From: Enoplolaimus lenunculus
Taxonomy: Eukaryota; Nematoda; Enoplea; Enoplida; Thoracostomopsidae
Direction: 5' to 3'
Length of the DNA: 64,000 nt
NCBI GenBank assembly: GCA_030248215.1
Contig: JASANG010002025.1
Span: 1-64,000, forward strand
In this document: piece after piece, positions 50,420 through 61,418 of the stretch
How positions within the stretch are numbered: the stretch's first letter is position 1
Layout of the letters: each line of letters starts with the position of its first letter
The notes under the pieces: model-generated
The model's database searches: none
Seen by the model: the letters and a program-made list of their open reading frames with translations, nothing else
Told to the model about the DNA's origin: nothing
Position numbers and translations under genes: made by a program

Positions 50420-51066
50420 ATCGGGATTCACCTTATGACCGGGACAGGCGGGACACGATTTATCCTATGTTGATTCGACGTCAACGTTAAAGTTCAGGCT
50501 CTTATATTGGTCAACAGACAACAGACAAAACGGAATGTCATATAACATTAGCTTACAACCCACTGCTCTCAAATAATCAATGTTTACAAGGGACGGTATG
50601 TCACGTGATACTGTGGGACATTTATGCGAACATTATATGATATTCCCAAATTTCAACGAATATCATATGATATTCAGCGGGACAGTGCAACATTTGGGTA
50701 CTGATAAATGAATTGAAAGCTGAACGGCAGAGGCACAGATTCCGAGACAAAATCGCTTACAACCACAGCTTCATAATTCAAAAATTCAAATGTCATATTC
50801 TAGCAGTAGCATCATATATTCAACGGGACAGTGTGGGTATGTTACCTCAAGCTTGAAGACATTTGAAAATATATCATATGATATTCGCAGACAATACCTC
50901 GAATATCATATTATAATGAAGAACAAAAGGTGATCTACACATATAATAGCTGACAAATACGATTTTTTGAATACGATATGGGGTCTACAAGCAGACAAAA
51001 TATTACCCAATAGTCTAGGTACAAAACGTGTCCCAAGTTTTCCCGAGATATAACGTGAACCCCGCA
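50420..51066. mobile_element. Full-length MITE-1 (647 bp)
   Basis: TTA at 50,417-50,419 and 51,067-51,069. The left TIR is slightly eroded (ATCGGGATTCACC) and the right TIR is GATATAACGTGAACCCCGCA. Palindromes lie at about 50,657 and 50,877. Confidence 0.9.
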
Positions 51067-51234
51067 TTAGTTGAAAACTTGGAACATTAAACATATTGCA
51101 CTATTGCATGCAGTGGCCAGTAAACGGCGGAACATGTTATAACTATAAGAACCTCACAACTAAGTTTAAGCATACGCCTGGGTTCACGTCTAAAGCATAA
51201 GCCTAATGCAATTTCCGCAATATCATGCGTACTG

Positions 51235-51310
51235 TAGGGACCCAAATAAGGGGTAATAAGAAGGGGGTCCCCATTTTGAGTCCCAGTCAATAAGAGTCCA
51301 TATTCCTAGA
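51235..51310. mobile_element. MITE-2 end fragment
   Basis: GGGACCCAAATAAGGGGTAA and GGGTCCCCATTTTGAGTCCC match the first 75 bp of MITE-2. Confidence 0.75.
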
Positions 51311-51577
51311 TTAAGCAATTTTCGGGTTTTCGGCTTAGCTATTTAAAACTGAAAATTTTGTAGAACCTTTGTGAAACAAATTAAAAGTTACATTTATATT
51401 TAAGAAGAAATACCCCAATTTTTAGCCGCATGATTTCCCGGAAAAACACATTTCTATTTTTGACCTTTCTATGTTAGAAGGAGGTATGATTTACATATTT
51501 ACTGTATCGCCTATGTACACTCTTTATAAACAAATATAAATTGTTGTATATCGCAAACGACGAGTTAGTTGTATAAT

Positions 51578-51775
51578 AATGCGTGGTTTACGTTACCAAT
51601 TGTGCGTTTGGTACCTTTTTTGTCACTTACCCATAGCAGGCGGTAGAAACAACCTATATGAATAGGTTGTTAGCTAACTACTACCCATATGGGTACCATA
51701 CGTTTGTAGCTATGGGTAGCTAGTCTTCGGTTTGTTACCCATATGGGTATGTTTTAATAATATTTATAGCTAGTG
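51578..51775. repeat. MITE-1-like end followed by a cluster of TACCCATATGGGTA palindromes
   Basis: TGCGTGGTTTACGTTACCAA resembles a MITE-1 TIR. Next come AACCTATATGAATAGGTT and two TACCCATATGGGTA palindromes, plus GCTATGGGTAGCTA. The spacing is irregular. Confidence 0.55.
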
Positions 51776-51925
51776 TCATTTTTTAGTTTTTCAAAAGATA
51801 AATAGTAAAAACAAGACTAAACCGAACTTGTAAAAAATAAAAGTCGCTGTATTGAAGCGGTTTAAAGTGCAAGCTTGAAGGTTTATTAAGTTGGAATCTT
51901 AATTAGGTAAATAAAATTGTTGAGG

Positions 51926-52018
51926 CGGTAGCCGTAATGGCGCAGACTATTAACCGATTTCTTTGTGCATAAGTACACTGTGACCCTTGATTGAGTCGAG
52001 GTTCGACTCCGGCTTGCA
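51926..52018 (+). mobile_element. tRNA-like, SINE-type sequence
   Basis: GGTAGCCGTAATGGCGCAGA resembles an A box and GAGGTTCGACTCC is a B box 60 bp downstream, followed by GGCTTGCACT. A clean cloverleaf cannot be drawn, so this looks like a SINE head or tRNA relic. Confidence 0.45.
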
Positions 52019-53574
52019 CTTTGTCACTTGAAATAATATTTTTGAAAAGTTTTAATTAATGCATGGTGAAACAGAAGGTCAATAGAACGGAAGCCAGGGA
52101 CCTCAGCATATTTTGCTGTAGTTGGAGCCGGTGCTAAAGCAAAATTAGTGAAAAAAAATTTGTCAAATTTTGCGAACTGTAATTTGCAAAGTGTTGCCAA
52201 AAAATTTTTGTGCAACCGAAGGTGAAAAATACCGGAGCTGGAGGTCAACAAAAAAATTGCCGTAGCCAGAGGGGGGAAATTAAGTAGTTATAATAACGTT
52301 TATGCACAAGGCCATATTAACAACTATAATCAGTTGAGATACATTTAGTCAAACTCGCTAACTTTTGCAGTTGCTGAACTCAAAATTGGTACATGAGTAG
52401 AAAAAATTAAATGCGAAAAATGTGCTAAATTTTGAACCTCAACGTTCACCGGTTCGAAAGTTATATAACCTATCATCAACCGGTGATAGGTGCCACACAT
52501 ATTTGAGAATACGGAACTTAGTTTTAGCAAATATCTGAAAGGTGTTCTTAAATGTTTTGACTTACGCTTATTCTTTTACGAAATCTCGGGAAATTTTCCT
52601 CATAACTGTACCTTCTACCGCAGCCGGAGAAGAAGATTGACTTTCTGCCGGAGCCGGAGGAAGTTCTCTGGTTGTGCCCTCCTGGAGACGTACTTTTTAC
52701 AAGAAGTTGTATTTTAGCTGTTCAGAATTAATTGTTGATTGTGCAAATTTTTTGTTGGGTCCTGCCTTAGCTATCTTATGCACCATCCACAATAAAGTGA
52801 GTACACCGTGTGGAAATAACAGCGTTCAATTCCCATATAGCAAATCATACTTTTTGATATTTAAAAGAAAATTGAAATAGAACGCATTAAACTATAAGTT
52901 CAAATTCCAATTCAGTCTGAAACTTTGAAATACAATTTTCTCGTGCTTTAAAATTGACAAATCTATTTCGCTTTTGGTTCAAAGTCCAAAATGAGTAGTT
53001 GCAAACCGAATAAATTATTTCAAATTGAATTTTGATAAATTTTGCAACACAACAAATTTTATAGGTGGTAGGAAACTAAATTTGATGTGTAGATAACATA
53101 CAATCCCTATAGTTTATTAAACGACTCCTATTTTGAATAGAGGCAAATTTTACAAATTTTACGTTTTGAACGGAATTTATATTTGCTTTTGTACACTGAC
53201 TTGTAAGCGTCGAGGTCAAACCGACCGACTAGGAAGCGTTGAGGTCAATTAGCGTCGAGGTAGGTATGAGGTGAAAGCTGAACTGAGCAAATAGCTTTGA
53301 ACAGGCCAATGTTATTTAAATTCTACAAATCGACGCTGGCGCTCAGATTTCAGTGAACCCAGAGGGCGCTATACTATACTTGTCGTGCGGTATTGTGGGT
53401 CACCGCCCGTCACCGTATAGTATCGTACAAGAGTAATTCGTGCCGTTACCACACGGTGGCGCACGGTGATAGACGTCACCGGACATCATTAAAGTATAGC
53501 GTCACCGTTAATAGTCAACTGTGCAAAATGTTGTCACATTTTAAGCCCACCACTTATTGTCTTTAAACTCTAGA
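52019..53574. other. Non-coding stretch
   Basis: TTGCCGTAGCCAGAGGGG at 52,258 resembles a hAT end. At 53,365-53,515 GGCGCTATACTATAC and AGTATAGCGTCACCG form a foldback rich in CACCG words. No gene was recognised. Confidence 0.45.
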
Positions 53575-53950
53575 TCTTTCGCACTGCGTGTTTTAGCAAA
53601 AAATTGTTTAAAACTTAAAAAAAGCCATCAATTAAAGTATAAACCGATATAAAAAGTGAACCATTAGATGATGCAAGCTATTATTTATTTTGATAGCTTG
53701 ACTACGTATTGTGTTTTAAAATGAACAAAAAGCCACCGACTAAACACTTTAAAATTTTAAACGCCCGTGAACGAATCGAGCAAGAAGCCAGACACTTTAA
53801 TTAAACTTTCAAAAGCCCTCAATAAATTTAAACCGACGTAAAGTGTAAACCATTACATGCTGCACGTTAATAATTAATTTCACGGCTTGATTACGTAGTG
53901 TATTAAAATGAACAATAGTTTGCCGACTAAATACTTTAAAACTTTCGACC
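53575..53950. repeat. Diverged tandem duplication, ~195-bp unit
   Basis: Shared words in order: TCAATTAAAGTATAAACCGA, GTGAACCATTA, GATGC or CATGCTGCA, GCTTGACTACGTA, TTAAAATGAACAA, CCGACTAAACACTTTAAAA. Two copies, with the second about 15-20% diverged by eye. Confidence 0.65.
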
Positions 53951-54497
53951 AATGAAAATAAGAGGGACGGAACGGTATCATAAAATCATATTCCTAAGCC
54001 TAAACCTAAGCCATGCAAAAAATTAGTTTAAAGCTTAACTTCCTCTATTGCAGTCGCACAGGAAAAAGTTCCGCCCCTGAACTTTACATGGGACAGAAAT
54101 CTTATAAATTATATAAAGAGTGGATAATCGCTATTAAACAACAGTGTGCAACTGGGTACATTGTATGTAGAAAAGAATGTACCTGGCCCGTGTTGCGGTT
54201 TGCTCTACCCTCTCTCATTTAGCGGGGTGTACCACCGGCACGTCTCATGGGACTGCATGTAAGCGGCATCAAACATGTTCCCCTTATAGTTCAATTTAGG
54301 GGTTTTCATGTGGTAAAGACCCCCTCTAAACAAGGAAGTGGGTGGGCCAACGACGCAACGCTCAGTGGTACATTTTGTACCACGCGGGACCGCAAGAGTT
54401 TCATACTCATGTCATTATCCACTCTTGATAAATATTGATATAGACAAGCAAACAACTTTTGGTTTGCGTAAACATTTTTGAATTCGTTCTATTCCAG

Positions 54498-54653
54498 GGG
54501 TCGGCATTGCGGCTGCAGTAATGGCATTTTGGCTCGACATTTTCTACACCGTAGTACTTACATGGGCCATATTCTAACTGTTAGCGTCATTCGTCACTAA
54601 ACTCCCATGGGCTTCATGTAATCATCGGTGGAGTTCGGACGCTTTTCGACCAG
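54498..54653 (+). pseudogene. SLC6 exon: TM3 and start of extracellular loop 2
   Basis: Acceptor TATTCCAG, donor CCAG/GTTAGT, phase 1 to 1. It reads GVGIAAAVMAFWLDIFYTVV then LTWAIF, a TAA codon, and LLASFVTKLPWASCNHRW. LPW.xC is the loop-2 disulfide motif. The TAA is where other members have Tyr. Confidence 0.82.
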
Positions 54654-55091
54654 GTTAGTTTCTTTTAAATGAATGTAGCAAACTTGACACATTTTTTATT
54701 TAGTTCAATAATTTCAGATAGGGATCCACATATCAATCAAGAACAATTTGACGCCCAACAGTTGCTGAAGTCTAAGGCTAAGTGTAAGAATAATTCTTAA
54801 TCTAAGTCTAAAGGTGAACGACAATGAGAAGTATAAAATTAGAAACAGTGACGTAACCAGGAGTTTCTTTCTGAGAGTATTAGTTTTTGAATCTCTAGTA
54901 TTGAAAACAAAGACATTTACGGTCAACTTTTATTTTGGGATGTTTGTAAGCAGTTATAGGCACGGTTTCTGCTTGCAACGTAATGAACCTTTCCGATTTT
55001 TATAAAACGTAACTCATTCTTTCTAAAATGCTGGCTGAACAAGTCATTCAGAACATTATTCTAAAAACTTAATAAATGTGTTTTTTGTCAG

Positions 55092-55260
55092 ATTACAATC
55101 GTGAATGCTTGACAATCGAACAAATTCAAGGATCCGTGCTCAACGTGTCTAAAATCAGCAAGGAACTCTTGCAACAGCACCACTGGTCATCGGCAATGAT
55201 TCCAGTGAATACAACCCTCTGCCCGGCCAATATTTCATCACCCGTTCGTGAATTTTGGGA
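55092..55260 (+). pseudogene. SLC6 exon: extracellular loop 2
   Basis: Acceptor TTTTTTGTCAG, donor TTGGGA/GTAAGT, phase 1 to 2, intact frame. It contains three N-glycosylation sequons (NVS, NTT, NIS), as is usual for loop 2, and ends ISSPVREFWE, the conserved SPV.EFWE motif. The second loop-2 Cys is present. Confidence 0.85.
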
Positions 55261-55305
55261 GTAAGTGTCCGGTTTGTTATATCGTAGTGCAATTGGCCTT
55301 GCAGT

Positions 55306-55400
55306 GATATCATTGAATAGTGGTTGAGTGGGCAACATGTCCAGCTTCGAAGCGCGTGTACCGTTTCGTGGCTGATATAATATTTCATCGCGAATTGGAC
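55306..55400 (+). pseudogene. SLC6 relic exon (TM4 region)
   Basis: One frame reads LRSACTVSWLI, a stop, then YFIANWT, which parallels the family's LALCLLLAWIIVYFCIWKG. More than one stop is present and the exon edges are unclear. Position and order fit the missing exon between 55,260 and 55,838. Confidence 0.45.
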
Positions 55401-55837
55401 TTAAAGATATTGCTTTCGTTCTCATGTCTGAGTTGAGAAATAATCACAGCAGTGGGCACAGTCTGAAAGAAACTCACAGAATTTTTTCTTACCTAAAGTA
55501 GCAGAGCCCATTTTATTAGCATTAAGTGACGGTCATTCATGAATGGACTAATTGGCCAGTCCACAAAATTAAAAAATATATGCGCTGGGAGCTTGCTGAC
55601 AGCCTAATCATTTTGTAGTCAGCTCAGCATACTAGGCAGCTTAAAAAATTAAAAATTTACAGGAAATGGAATGTAAATTGTAACATATATTTGCCCCTGT
55701 GTATATTTAGCTATATATTAAAATTTTAAATGTTTATCACTAACTGGCGATAGTTGCAACACATATGTTTGAAAACATAAATGTTAGGCACCAAAGTAGG
55801 TATATTTTTTGTTTAATAAATTTTTTTTTAATTTTAG

Positions 55838-55968
55838 TTGTGTATTTCACTGCTTTATTTCAATATTTTTTGTTCGTCATTTTGATACGTGGGGTGACAC
55901 TTCCGGGCGCGATGACAGGCATACAATTTTATCTCAAGCCTAATTTAACGAAACTTCTCGAGTCACAA
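55838..55968 (+). pseudogene. SLC6 exon: TM5 and loop ([10 protein letters not shown])
   Basis: Acceptor TTTTAATTTTAG, donor CACAA/GTAAGT, phase 1 to 0, intact. It reads [19 protein letters not shown] then [17 protein letters not shown], the highly conserved TM5-EL3 region. Confidence 0.9.
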
Positions 55969-56297
55969 GTAAGTTTTGAACGATCATTCACGAATAAACT
56001 TTTGAAAGAAAAACAATTTTAAAAATAAAACTTTCTTGAAAATTGAAACTTAAAGTTTCTTAAAACAATATAATATGATTAAGGATAGAATTTGTGGTTT
56101 TTAGCATATAAATTACGTTCAGAAATAGAAGTCGCTCTCAAGAACGGGTTATGCTTCGTGTAGCTTTAGAGTTAAGGACGCAAAAAATGTAACAAGCGTT
56201 AGCATTTTTGAAACTTGGCATATAAGCATAGGTATCCAGTCCTAGGTTTTGAATTCCTGTTAGGCGAATAATTGAATGCATTAACGGGATTGGAATA

Positions 56298-56568
56298 TTA
56301 ACCCTTTCTCACATGAATATTTTCTATTTCCCCTGAGACCTACTGTTATGCTAGGATTCGAACTCCGGTGACTGGACTGGGAGGCGTATACCATCACCAC
56401 TCAGCTAAAGGAGCTTGACGCTCGAGCCCGAGAGGGCTCTCACGTCTTGTGGTGATTTAGTACTATGTATACGTGTTGCAATTGTTAAACACGGTGCGAT
56501 ATATATTATTTAACGTATATACACTGCGCTAAGTTGCCTATAGGCAACTCAATGTGAGAAGGGGTTAA
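56298..56568. mobile_element. piggyBac-type MITE (271 bp) with TTAA duplication
   Basis: TTAA then CCCTTTCTCACAT opens it, and ATGTGAGAAGGGG then TTAA closes it: 13-bp TIRs with one mismatch, starting CCC(T/C)T, with the piggyBac TTAA target. A palindrome GTTGCCTATAGGCAAC sits next to the right TIR. The middle contains a tRNA-like segment on the minus strand. It lies in an SLC6 intron. Confidence 0.82.
56338..56420 (-). tRNA. tRNA-like sequence inside the piggyBac MITE
   Basis: On the minus strand TAGCTGAGTGGTGATGG is a good A box and AGTTCGAATCC a good B box about 35 bp later. The acceptor and T stems pair poorly, so it is a tRNA-derived relic or Pol III promoter rather than a working tRNA. 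Confidence 0.5.
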
Positions 56569-57075
56569 ACGAGGCCAAAATTTAGTATGTAGCTTGTTCA
56601 TTTTGCGAACTATTATGTAACCACGTAAAATTTCATGACTCAAACACCGGTCAAATCAGCTGCAAAAATTGCAGATAATTTGTTAGCAGAGATGAAATAG
56701 ATATCTGGCTTACCCGGCAAATACAACGGGGGCAGCTAGGACTATGGGCCACTCAACAAAATGAAAAAATCTTGGTTAATTTTATTTTAGGTCAGCTGTA
56801 AGCCGGTTTATACCACAATGCCGTCGCCATTTTCAGTGTCAGTCCGGTTTTGTTTGGCAGCTATATAAATTTGCTTGCTTTGAAAGTGTAAATATTTAAT
56901 AGTTTCGCTTGCTAGGCGTAAACACAAAGTTTGTTTTTGACTCACACACTGTGGCTGAAGGTTTAAGCATACCTAGTCTCAACTCAATACATATAGGCTT
57001 GGGATCAATCTCGTTGTATAAACGAATTGGTCCTGCATAGAGTTCAGAAGTTTAGTATTTGGTAACTTATTTTTG

Positions 57076-57179
57076 GTTTTGGTTGACGCATCAACTCAAG
57101 TATTCTTTTCGTACGGCCTCGGATTAGGAGCGTTGGTTGCGCTTGGAAGCTACAATCCATACCACAATAACTGCTACAA
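57076..57179 (+). pseudogene. SLC6 exon: TM6, acceptor missing
   Basis: It reads [20 protein letters not shown] then [15 protein letters not shown], the unwound TM6 that holds Na+ and substrate in the family. The family border calls for an exon start at about 57,076 in phase 0, but the bases before it are TTATTTTTG, not AG. The donor is a weak AA/GTTTGT. Confidence 0.85.
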
Positions 57180-57479
57180 GTTTGTTTCCAATTACCTTCA
57201 ATACATATACCAAAAAATAAATTATTAGACAAGAAGAGGATCACAAGGTAATTATATGGGGCTGCCCATTTGGAGTGAAACAGGACGGCTCAGCTTTTGA
57301 ATTAGGTTTACATATACGTTCTACGGCTTAATCTTAGGCTTATTAGGCCGTTCCCTGTAGTTAACTTGGGCCAGAACAGAAAATAGTAACCAGAGTGAGT
57401 TGTTGTGCCGGACAGATAAAACTATTGGAAATCAAACAGAATTTAGTTTTAATTGTTTTTGTTAAACTATGCCAGCAAG

Positions 57480-57605
57480 TGACAGCAATGTCGGTATGTT
57501 TAATAAATAGTTGTACCAGTTTTTTCGGTGGTTTTGTTATTTTCTCAGTTATCGGATATATGGCTGCGTCTAAGGGTAAACCTGTCAGCGAGGTTGCGCA
57601 ATCAG
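57480..57605 (+). pseudogene. SLC6 exon: TM7, one-base frameshift
   Basis: After acceptor CCAGCAAG the phase-2 frame gives D-S as in the family, but INSCTSFFGGFVIFSVIGYM and AASKGKPVSEVAQSG lie one frame over. One extra base near GCAATG (57,484-57,489) explains this. Donor TCAG/GTAAGG. Confidence 0.85.
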
Positions 57606-58234
57606 GTAAGGAACTTTCTTGGCATCGGTATTGGATTGGGAACGTTTAACTTATTCACGCTGGCTTCTGATTCATTGGATTCCGGGTTAAAAGAGCTACG
57701 CGGCACCCCTTCGAACAAACATCGTGTTATGAAATAAGCGAATGTCCTTCTGACAGACTCAGGACAAAACAGATGTCTTTTCTATAACGTATTGACAAAG
57801 AGGCACTTTATGTGCGGTAGTGTGTCAAAGTATACGCCGTTCAGAAGGACTCTCTGTTGTCAGCCGGGTGTTCACATAGCGTGGGTGACTTTTGGATATA
57901 TAATTTATAAACACTGCAATTAGAAACTTAGGGACTCGCATGTGAGTACAATGTTTTACTGCAGCGTAGACAGTATAACGTGGATGACCCTCGAACACTA
58001 AACTACTTTTCATACATGCAAGCTTCACCGCAGGACCGAGCTCATGACAGTCTCCAGCAAGATGTATGAAAAGTAACATTTTCAAAATCATACTAACTTA
58101 TAAAAACGTTTCTGACAGCAACTATGATTGGTAAACGACCAAAGTCAATCAGCTCTAAAAATTTACAAACAATGAACACCGAAAAAACTAAATTTTTTCA
58201 CAAAAATCGACAAGAATCTGTTTAAATATCCTGA
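57606..58234. other. Sequence 3' of the SLC6 remnant
   Basis: The expected next exon (TM8 region) was not found. No repeat family was recognised. Confidence 0.5.
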
Positions 58235-58371
58235 CTCAGGTTTGAATACAGAGGTTTTTTCGTAAGCTCCAGCTACTTTAGCGGTGAAACAATACATTTC
58301 AAAACTTGTTTTACGTAGTAGCTTTTCGGATATCTAAATATCTGCATATATCCAGTGCCCATCTATAATTA
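58235..58371. mobile_element. hAT-like (ATATCCGG family) end fragment
   Basis: CCTGACTCAGGTTTGAATAC, AAGCTCCAGCTACTTTAGCG, TTTTCGGATATCTAAATATC and CAGTGCCCATCTATA match 28,320-28,497. Confidence 0.7.
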
Positions 58372-60235
58372 GCAAGCTTTTCTCTCAATTTTAGGATACT
58401 TCTTGAATACGTGAATAATTGCATGCCTCAATTGTATTTGCAAAAATACAAAGCTTTAAAGTTAAACTTCAATATTCTTTTTTTCATTCTGTTATTGTGA
58501 TTTTTATTTGTTCTGTAGTGTATATCATTCCGTTACAGAATTTTATCTAGCAGGATTAAGCTGTTTATGTCCAAATATGTTTTTTAAAAATGAACGAATT
58601 GTTTTGTTGTTAACGTTCCATAGCAACTGTGTTTTTGCGAAGTTATAAACCATGAAGTCTACATGTGGTGCGGAACAGCTAAAATCAGTACAAGATTTGT
58701 CAAGTGTAAATAACACTAAACAAAGTTTAAAGACAGCAACTGAGTTTAAAACCAATCGTAAAACAGCTGCCGACAGTGGCTGTTTAAGACATTTCTGATG
58801 GAGGGCTGCGTTACAGGTAAAATAGCTGGCCAAGGAATCGAATAAGCCGGAAGCAATATAATACTGAAATCTTAAAGCCAAAATTTGGTTTTGATCTCAG
58901 TTCAGGGGACACGGCATTTGTGGTTTTTGTTTGATCCCTCAATGGGTGTCGTTGTCTATAAATTAAAATACCATCGTGTCTGAAATAACTGGGTTGTAAA
59001 ACCGTAAAATTTAGGTAGGAATGTAATTTATATCGATTGACATGTCATTTAAACTTGTCAGTAAAACGAGCCAGTTAGCAGTACTGCACACGAACCATTT
59101 TAAAACGAAACAACAGCAAGCATTCAAATATTGATGAACTTTTAATTAACCAGAGGACAGTCATGTTTTTAGCAAGCAACTTTGTAGATGTTTTGCGAGA
59201 TTAAACCGCCGACCTTCTATTACAAGTGCATTTCAATTGTCTGTTGAACGGCTGTTTTTGAGAAGCCTTGATTAAATAAAAACTCGCAACAATCACTTCA
59301 CCCTACAACAAAAGGTGCCGTGAAAATTAAAGACTCCGTATTTTTATGTTTAGGCTGCCAATGTAAAAACTTACTGTTTTAAAAATCTCTTATGACCACA
59401 CTATGGCGCTGGCGGCCGCGTTTATGATTATTATCTATAGGTCACTAATTTAACTCGTAAATCTGGCCTTCGAATCTTTAAATAAACACTAATCATTTGA
59501 ACACAAAGATCAAACGTACCTTAATCTTACATTACCACCAGTCTAAAATGTAATATCATTCATTAATGCGCTCAGTCAACGCTCTCAAAACATTTTAACG
59601 AGCATGACTCTCCTGAAATCAGGCTGTAAATGGACAGCAAATATAATTGAAACGGAAGCGGATAGTGTTCAAAATAGTGGAAACGGAACACGAATATTGA
59701 AGTATGAAAGTTACAAAGAAGTTTAATTTTTCTGCAAACAAATTTGAGGCGTGCAAATATTGACCAAGCTTTAAAAAACTGTAAAGAAAAAATGGTGGAT
59801 GCATCGAAATTTTTAAGATGTTGGATGAATTTCGCAATTTTAATCTTTTCCAACACTTGCAGTAGTTTCTGTATTGAATTTTAATCTAAAATAATAACAG
59901 ATATCAACTGTCAAATTTTATGAAGCTCTTTCAACAGAAGCATATAATTATCTGATAGATAGAGATACAAGCATATTGTAACAGTTTAGGGCTAACGTCT
60001 AAATTTAGGAAGTCAAGGAATTTGTACTGCTTCCCCTCATTGCATTTTTGCATTCGTAAGCAGTACATTTTTATAATTTATCGGCAGTCAAAACAACGCT
60101 TCAAAACTACGCTGACATTTTGCAAATAAAATGTTGTGCTAAAAACATTTGAAATATTGGAATTTGAAATATCATGTTGTGGCTAAGGTCCATTGTTCAT
60201 GACATATTTAAAGCGAAGTTTGTAGGGCTGAGAGT
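58372..60235. other. 1.9-kb AT-rich stretch
   Basis: A 112-codon minus-strand frame at 58,543-58,881 has no recognisable domain, and the region is open by chance in AT-rich DNA. No gene supported. Confidence 0.45.
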
Positions 60236-60357
60236 CGTGCGGGTTTCACGTTATAACCGGGTCAGCTTGGGACCCGTTTTGTCCCTATTAGCCTATTGGG
60301 TAACATTTTGTCTGTTAATAGACTTAATATCATACTCAAAAAGTCGTATTTGTTAGT
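60236..60357. mobile_element. MITE-1 end fragment
   Basis: GTGCGGGTTTCACGTTATAA through GGGTAACATTTTGTCTGTTA matches one terminal 110 bp of MITE-1. Confidence 0.8.
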
Positions 60358-60724
60358 TTCAAAAATTTATGCTGCTATATAACTAAATGCTTTCTGAGAC
60401 TAATAGATTTTATAACAAAACCATTATGTTTGATGTAGCGCTATCCAAACCAAAATCACAGCTACGCCCATGCCCATACTTTTGATAACAAACTTGGTAA
60501 TCATTTAATAGTGTAAGACAGCGAAATTACATGTGTACGGATGATTGCGTACTTGTTTACTGCCTCACAGCCACATTAGCATTGATTTGACAAAAGCTAA
60601 CAGCCTCTTACATTTACCAATACTATTTGTTATTTTCCTTAGTCTAAAGCTAAAGAGTGTTTCGACTTAAGCTCAATCTTAGGCTTAAGACATTAGGTTA
60701 ACGTGAGCGTACACCTCTGAAATA

Positions 60725-60862
60725 AGCTTTTCAGGACTACACAAACGGAGTCAAAATTGGACTGCGCCAGAGTCAAATTCGACTCAATGAATCGCTCAGT
60801 AAGTCGAATTTGACTCTGGCGGAGTCGAATTTAACTCAGTTTGTAGAGTCCGAAAAGCCTAT
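60725..60862. repeat. 138-bp foldback (AGTCGAATTTGACTC palindromes)
   Basis: The inner arms CGCCAGAGTCAAATTCGACT (60765-60784) and its exact complement (60802-60821) flank a 17-base loop. Outer arms (GCTTTTCAGGACTACACAAAC and GTTTGTAGAGTCCGAAAAGC) extend the hairpin imperfectly. CATTTTTTGCAGTGTA at 60,888-60,903 is a common MITE end. Confidence 0.75.
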
Positions 60863-60968
60863 TTAGGAGAGACTCAATTTGACTCATCATTTTTTGCAGT
60901 GTAAGCCTAAAGCAAGTGTTCCTCTTAGCAAATTTAATTAATCTAGATATTATGCGGGTGAAGACATT

Positions 60969-61166
60969 TTGCGGACGGAAAACAAACAAGTGCCAATTAT
61001 TAATTTAATGACAGGAAACAAACAATTTTCTGCTGCTGAAAAGCACAAAAAACAGAGGAAGACATTCAAACAGTTGGTCACCCACTTGAAGTTGAACAAG
61101 TGTTGCCTGAAGTATACAAGGCGGCAGTTGAGATTAGTTTATGCGGTTAAAAGCGCAATAAAATAA
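60969..61166 (+). CDS. Small open frame, 65 aa, unrecognised
   Basis: The frame encodes a very basic peptide (KHKKQRKTFKQLVTHLKLNK, ending YTRRQLRLVYAVKSAIK) with a single CC. It could be a terminal exon or chance. No acceptor or partner exon could be fixed. Confidence 0.2.
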   Translation: MRTENKQVPIINLMTGNKQFSAAEKHKKQRKTFKQLVTHLKLNKCCLKYTRRQLRLVYAVKSAIK

Positions 61167-61418
61167 CAAAACTAATAAAATCCCAAATAACCAATGATCA
61201 AACCTTTTGGCTCATGTTATTTATAGAGGCTTACTCACAGAAAAACAGGGGGCTTGAGGGATTAAGGATTAGAAGGCTTATGCTTAATCAAAGATATAAA
61301 GTTCAGGCTTAGGCTTTTGTTCAGGCTTACCCTATGGCATATTCGTATCTTTAAGATTAGGCTTAGACTCTGTCAGCAGGCGCTAATTGCTAACGTGGGC
61401 CCCACCGAATACTGTATT

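Larger units (their letters stand above)
54498..57605 (+). pseudogene. SLC6 Na+/Cl--dependent neurotransmitter transporter, decayed partial gene
   Basis: Five recognisable exons (54498-54653, 55092-55260, 55838-55968, 57076-57179, 57480-57605) and one relic (about 55306-55400) follow the order of an SLC6 protein from TM3 to TM7. Sequence such as [28 protein letters not shown] and INSCTSFFGGFVIFSVIGYM is unmistakable. The family couples Na+ and Cl- gradients to uptake of GABA, glycine, monoamines and related solutes. The TM3 sequence (GVGIAAAVMAFWL) looks like the GABA/taurine/creatine branch. Signs of decay: TAA replacing the usual Tyr in TM3, stops in the relic exon, no AG acceptor before 57076, and a one-base frameshift at the start of the last exon. 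TM1-2 and TM8-12 were not found. Recent loss of function is the simplest reading; assembly errors are the alternative. Confidence 0.82.

Noticed and set aside
57044-57244. Minus-strand Cys-rich frame ([14 protein letters not shown])
   Set aside because: It is the shadow of the plus-strand SLC6 TM6 exon.
58543-58881. 112-codon minus-strand frame
   Set aside because: No domain, no splice context and no neighbouring exon; treated as chance.
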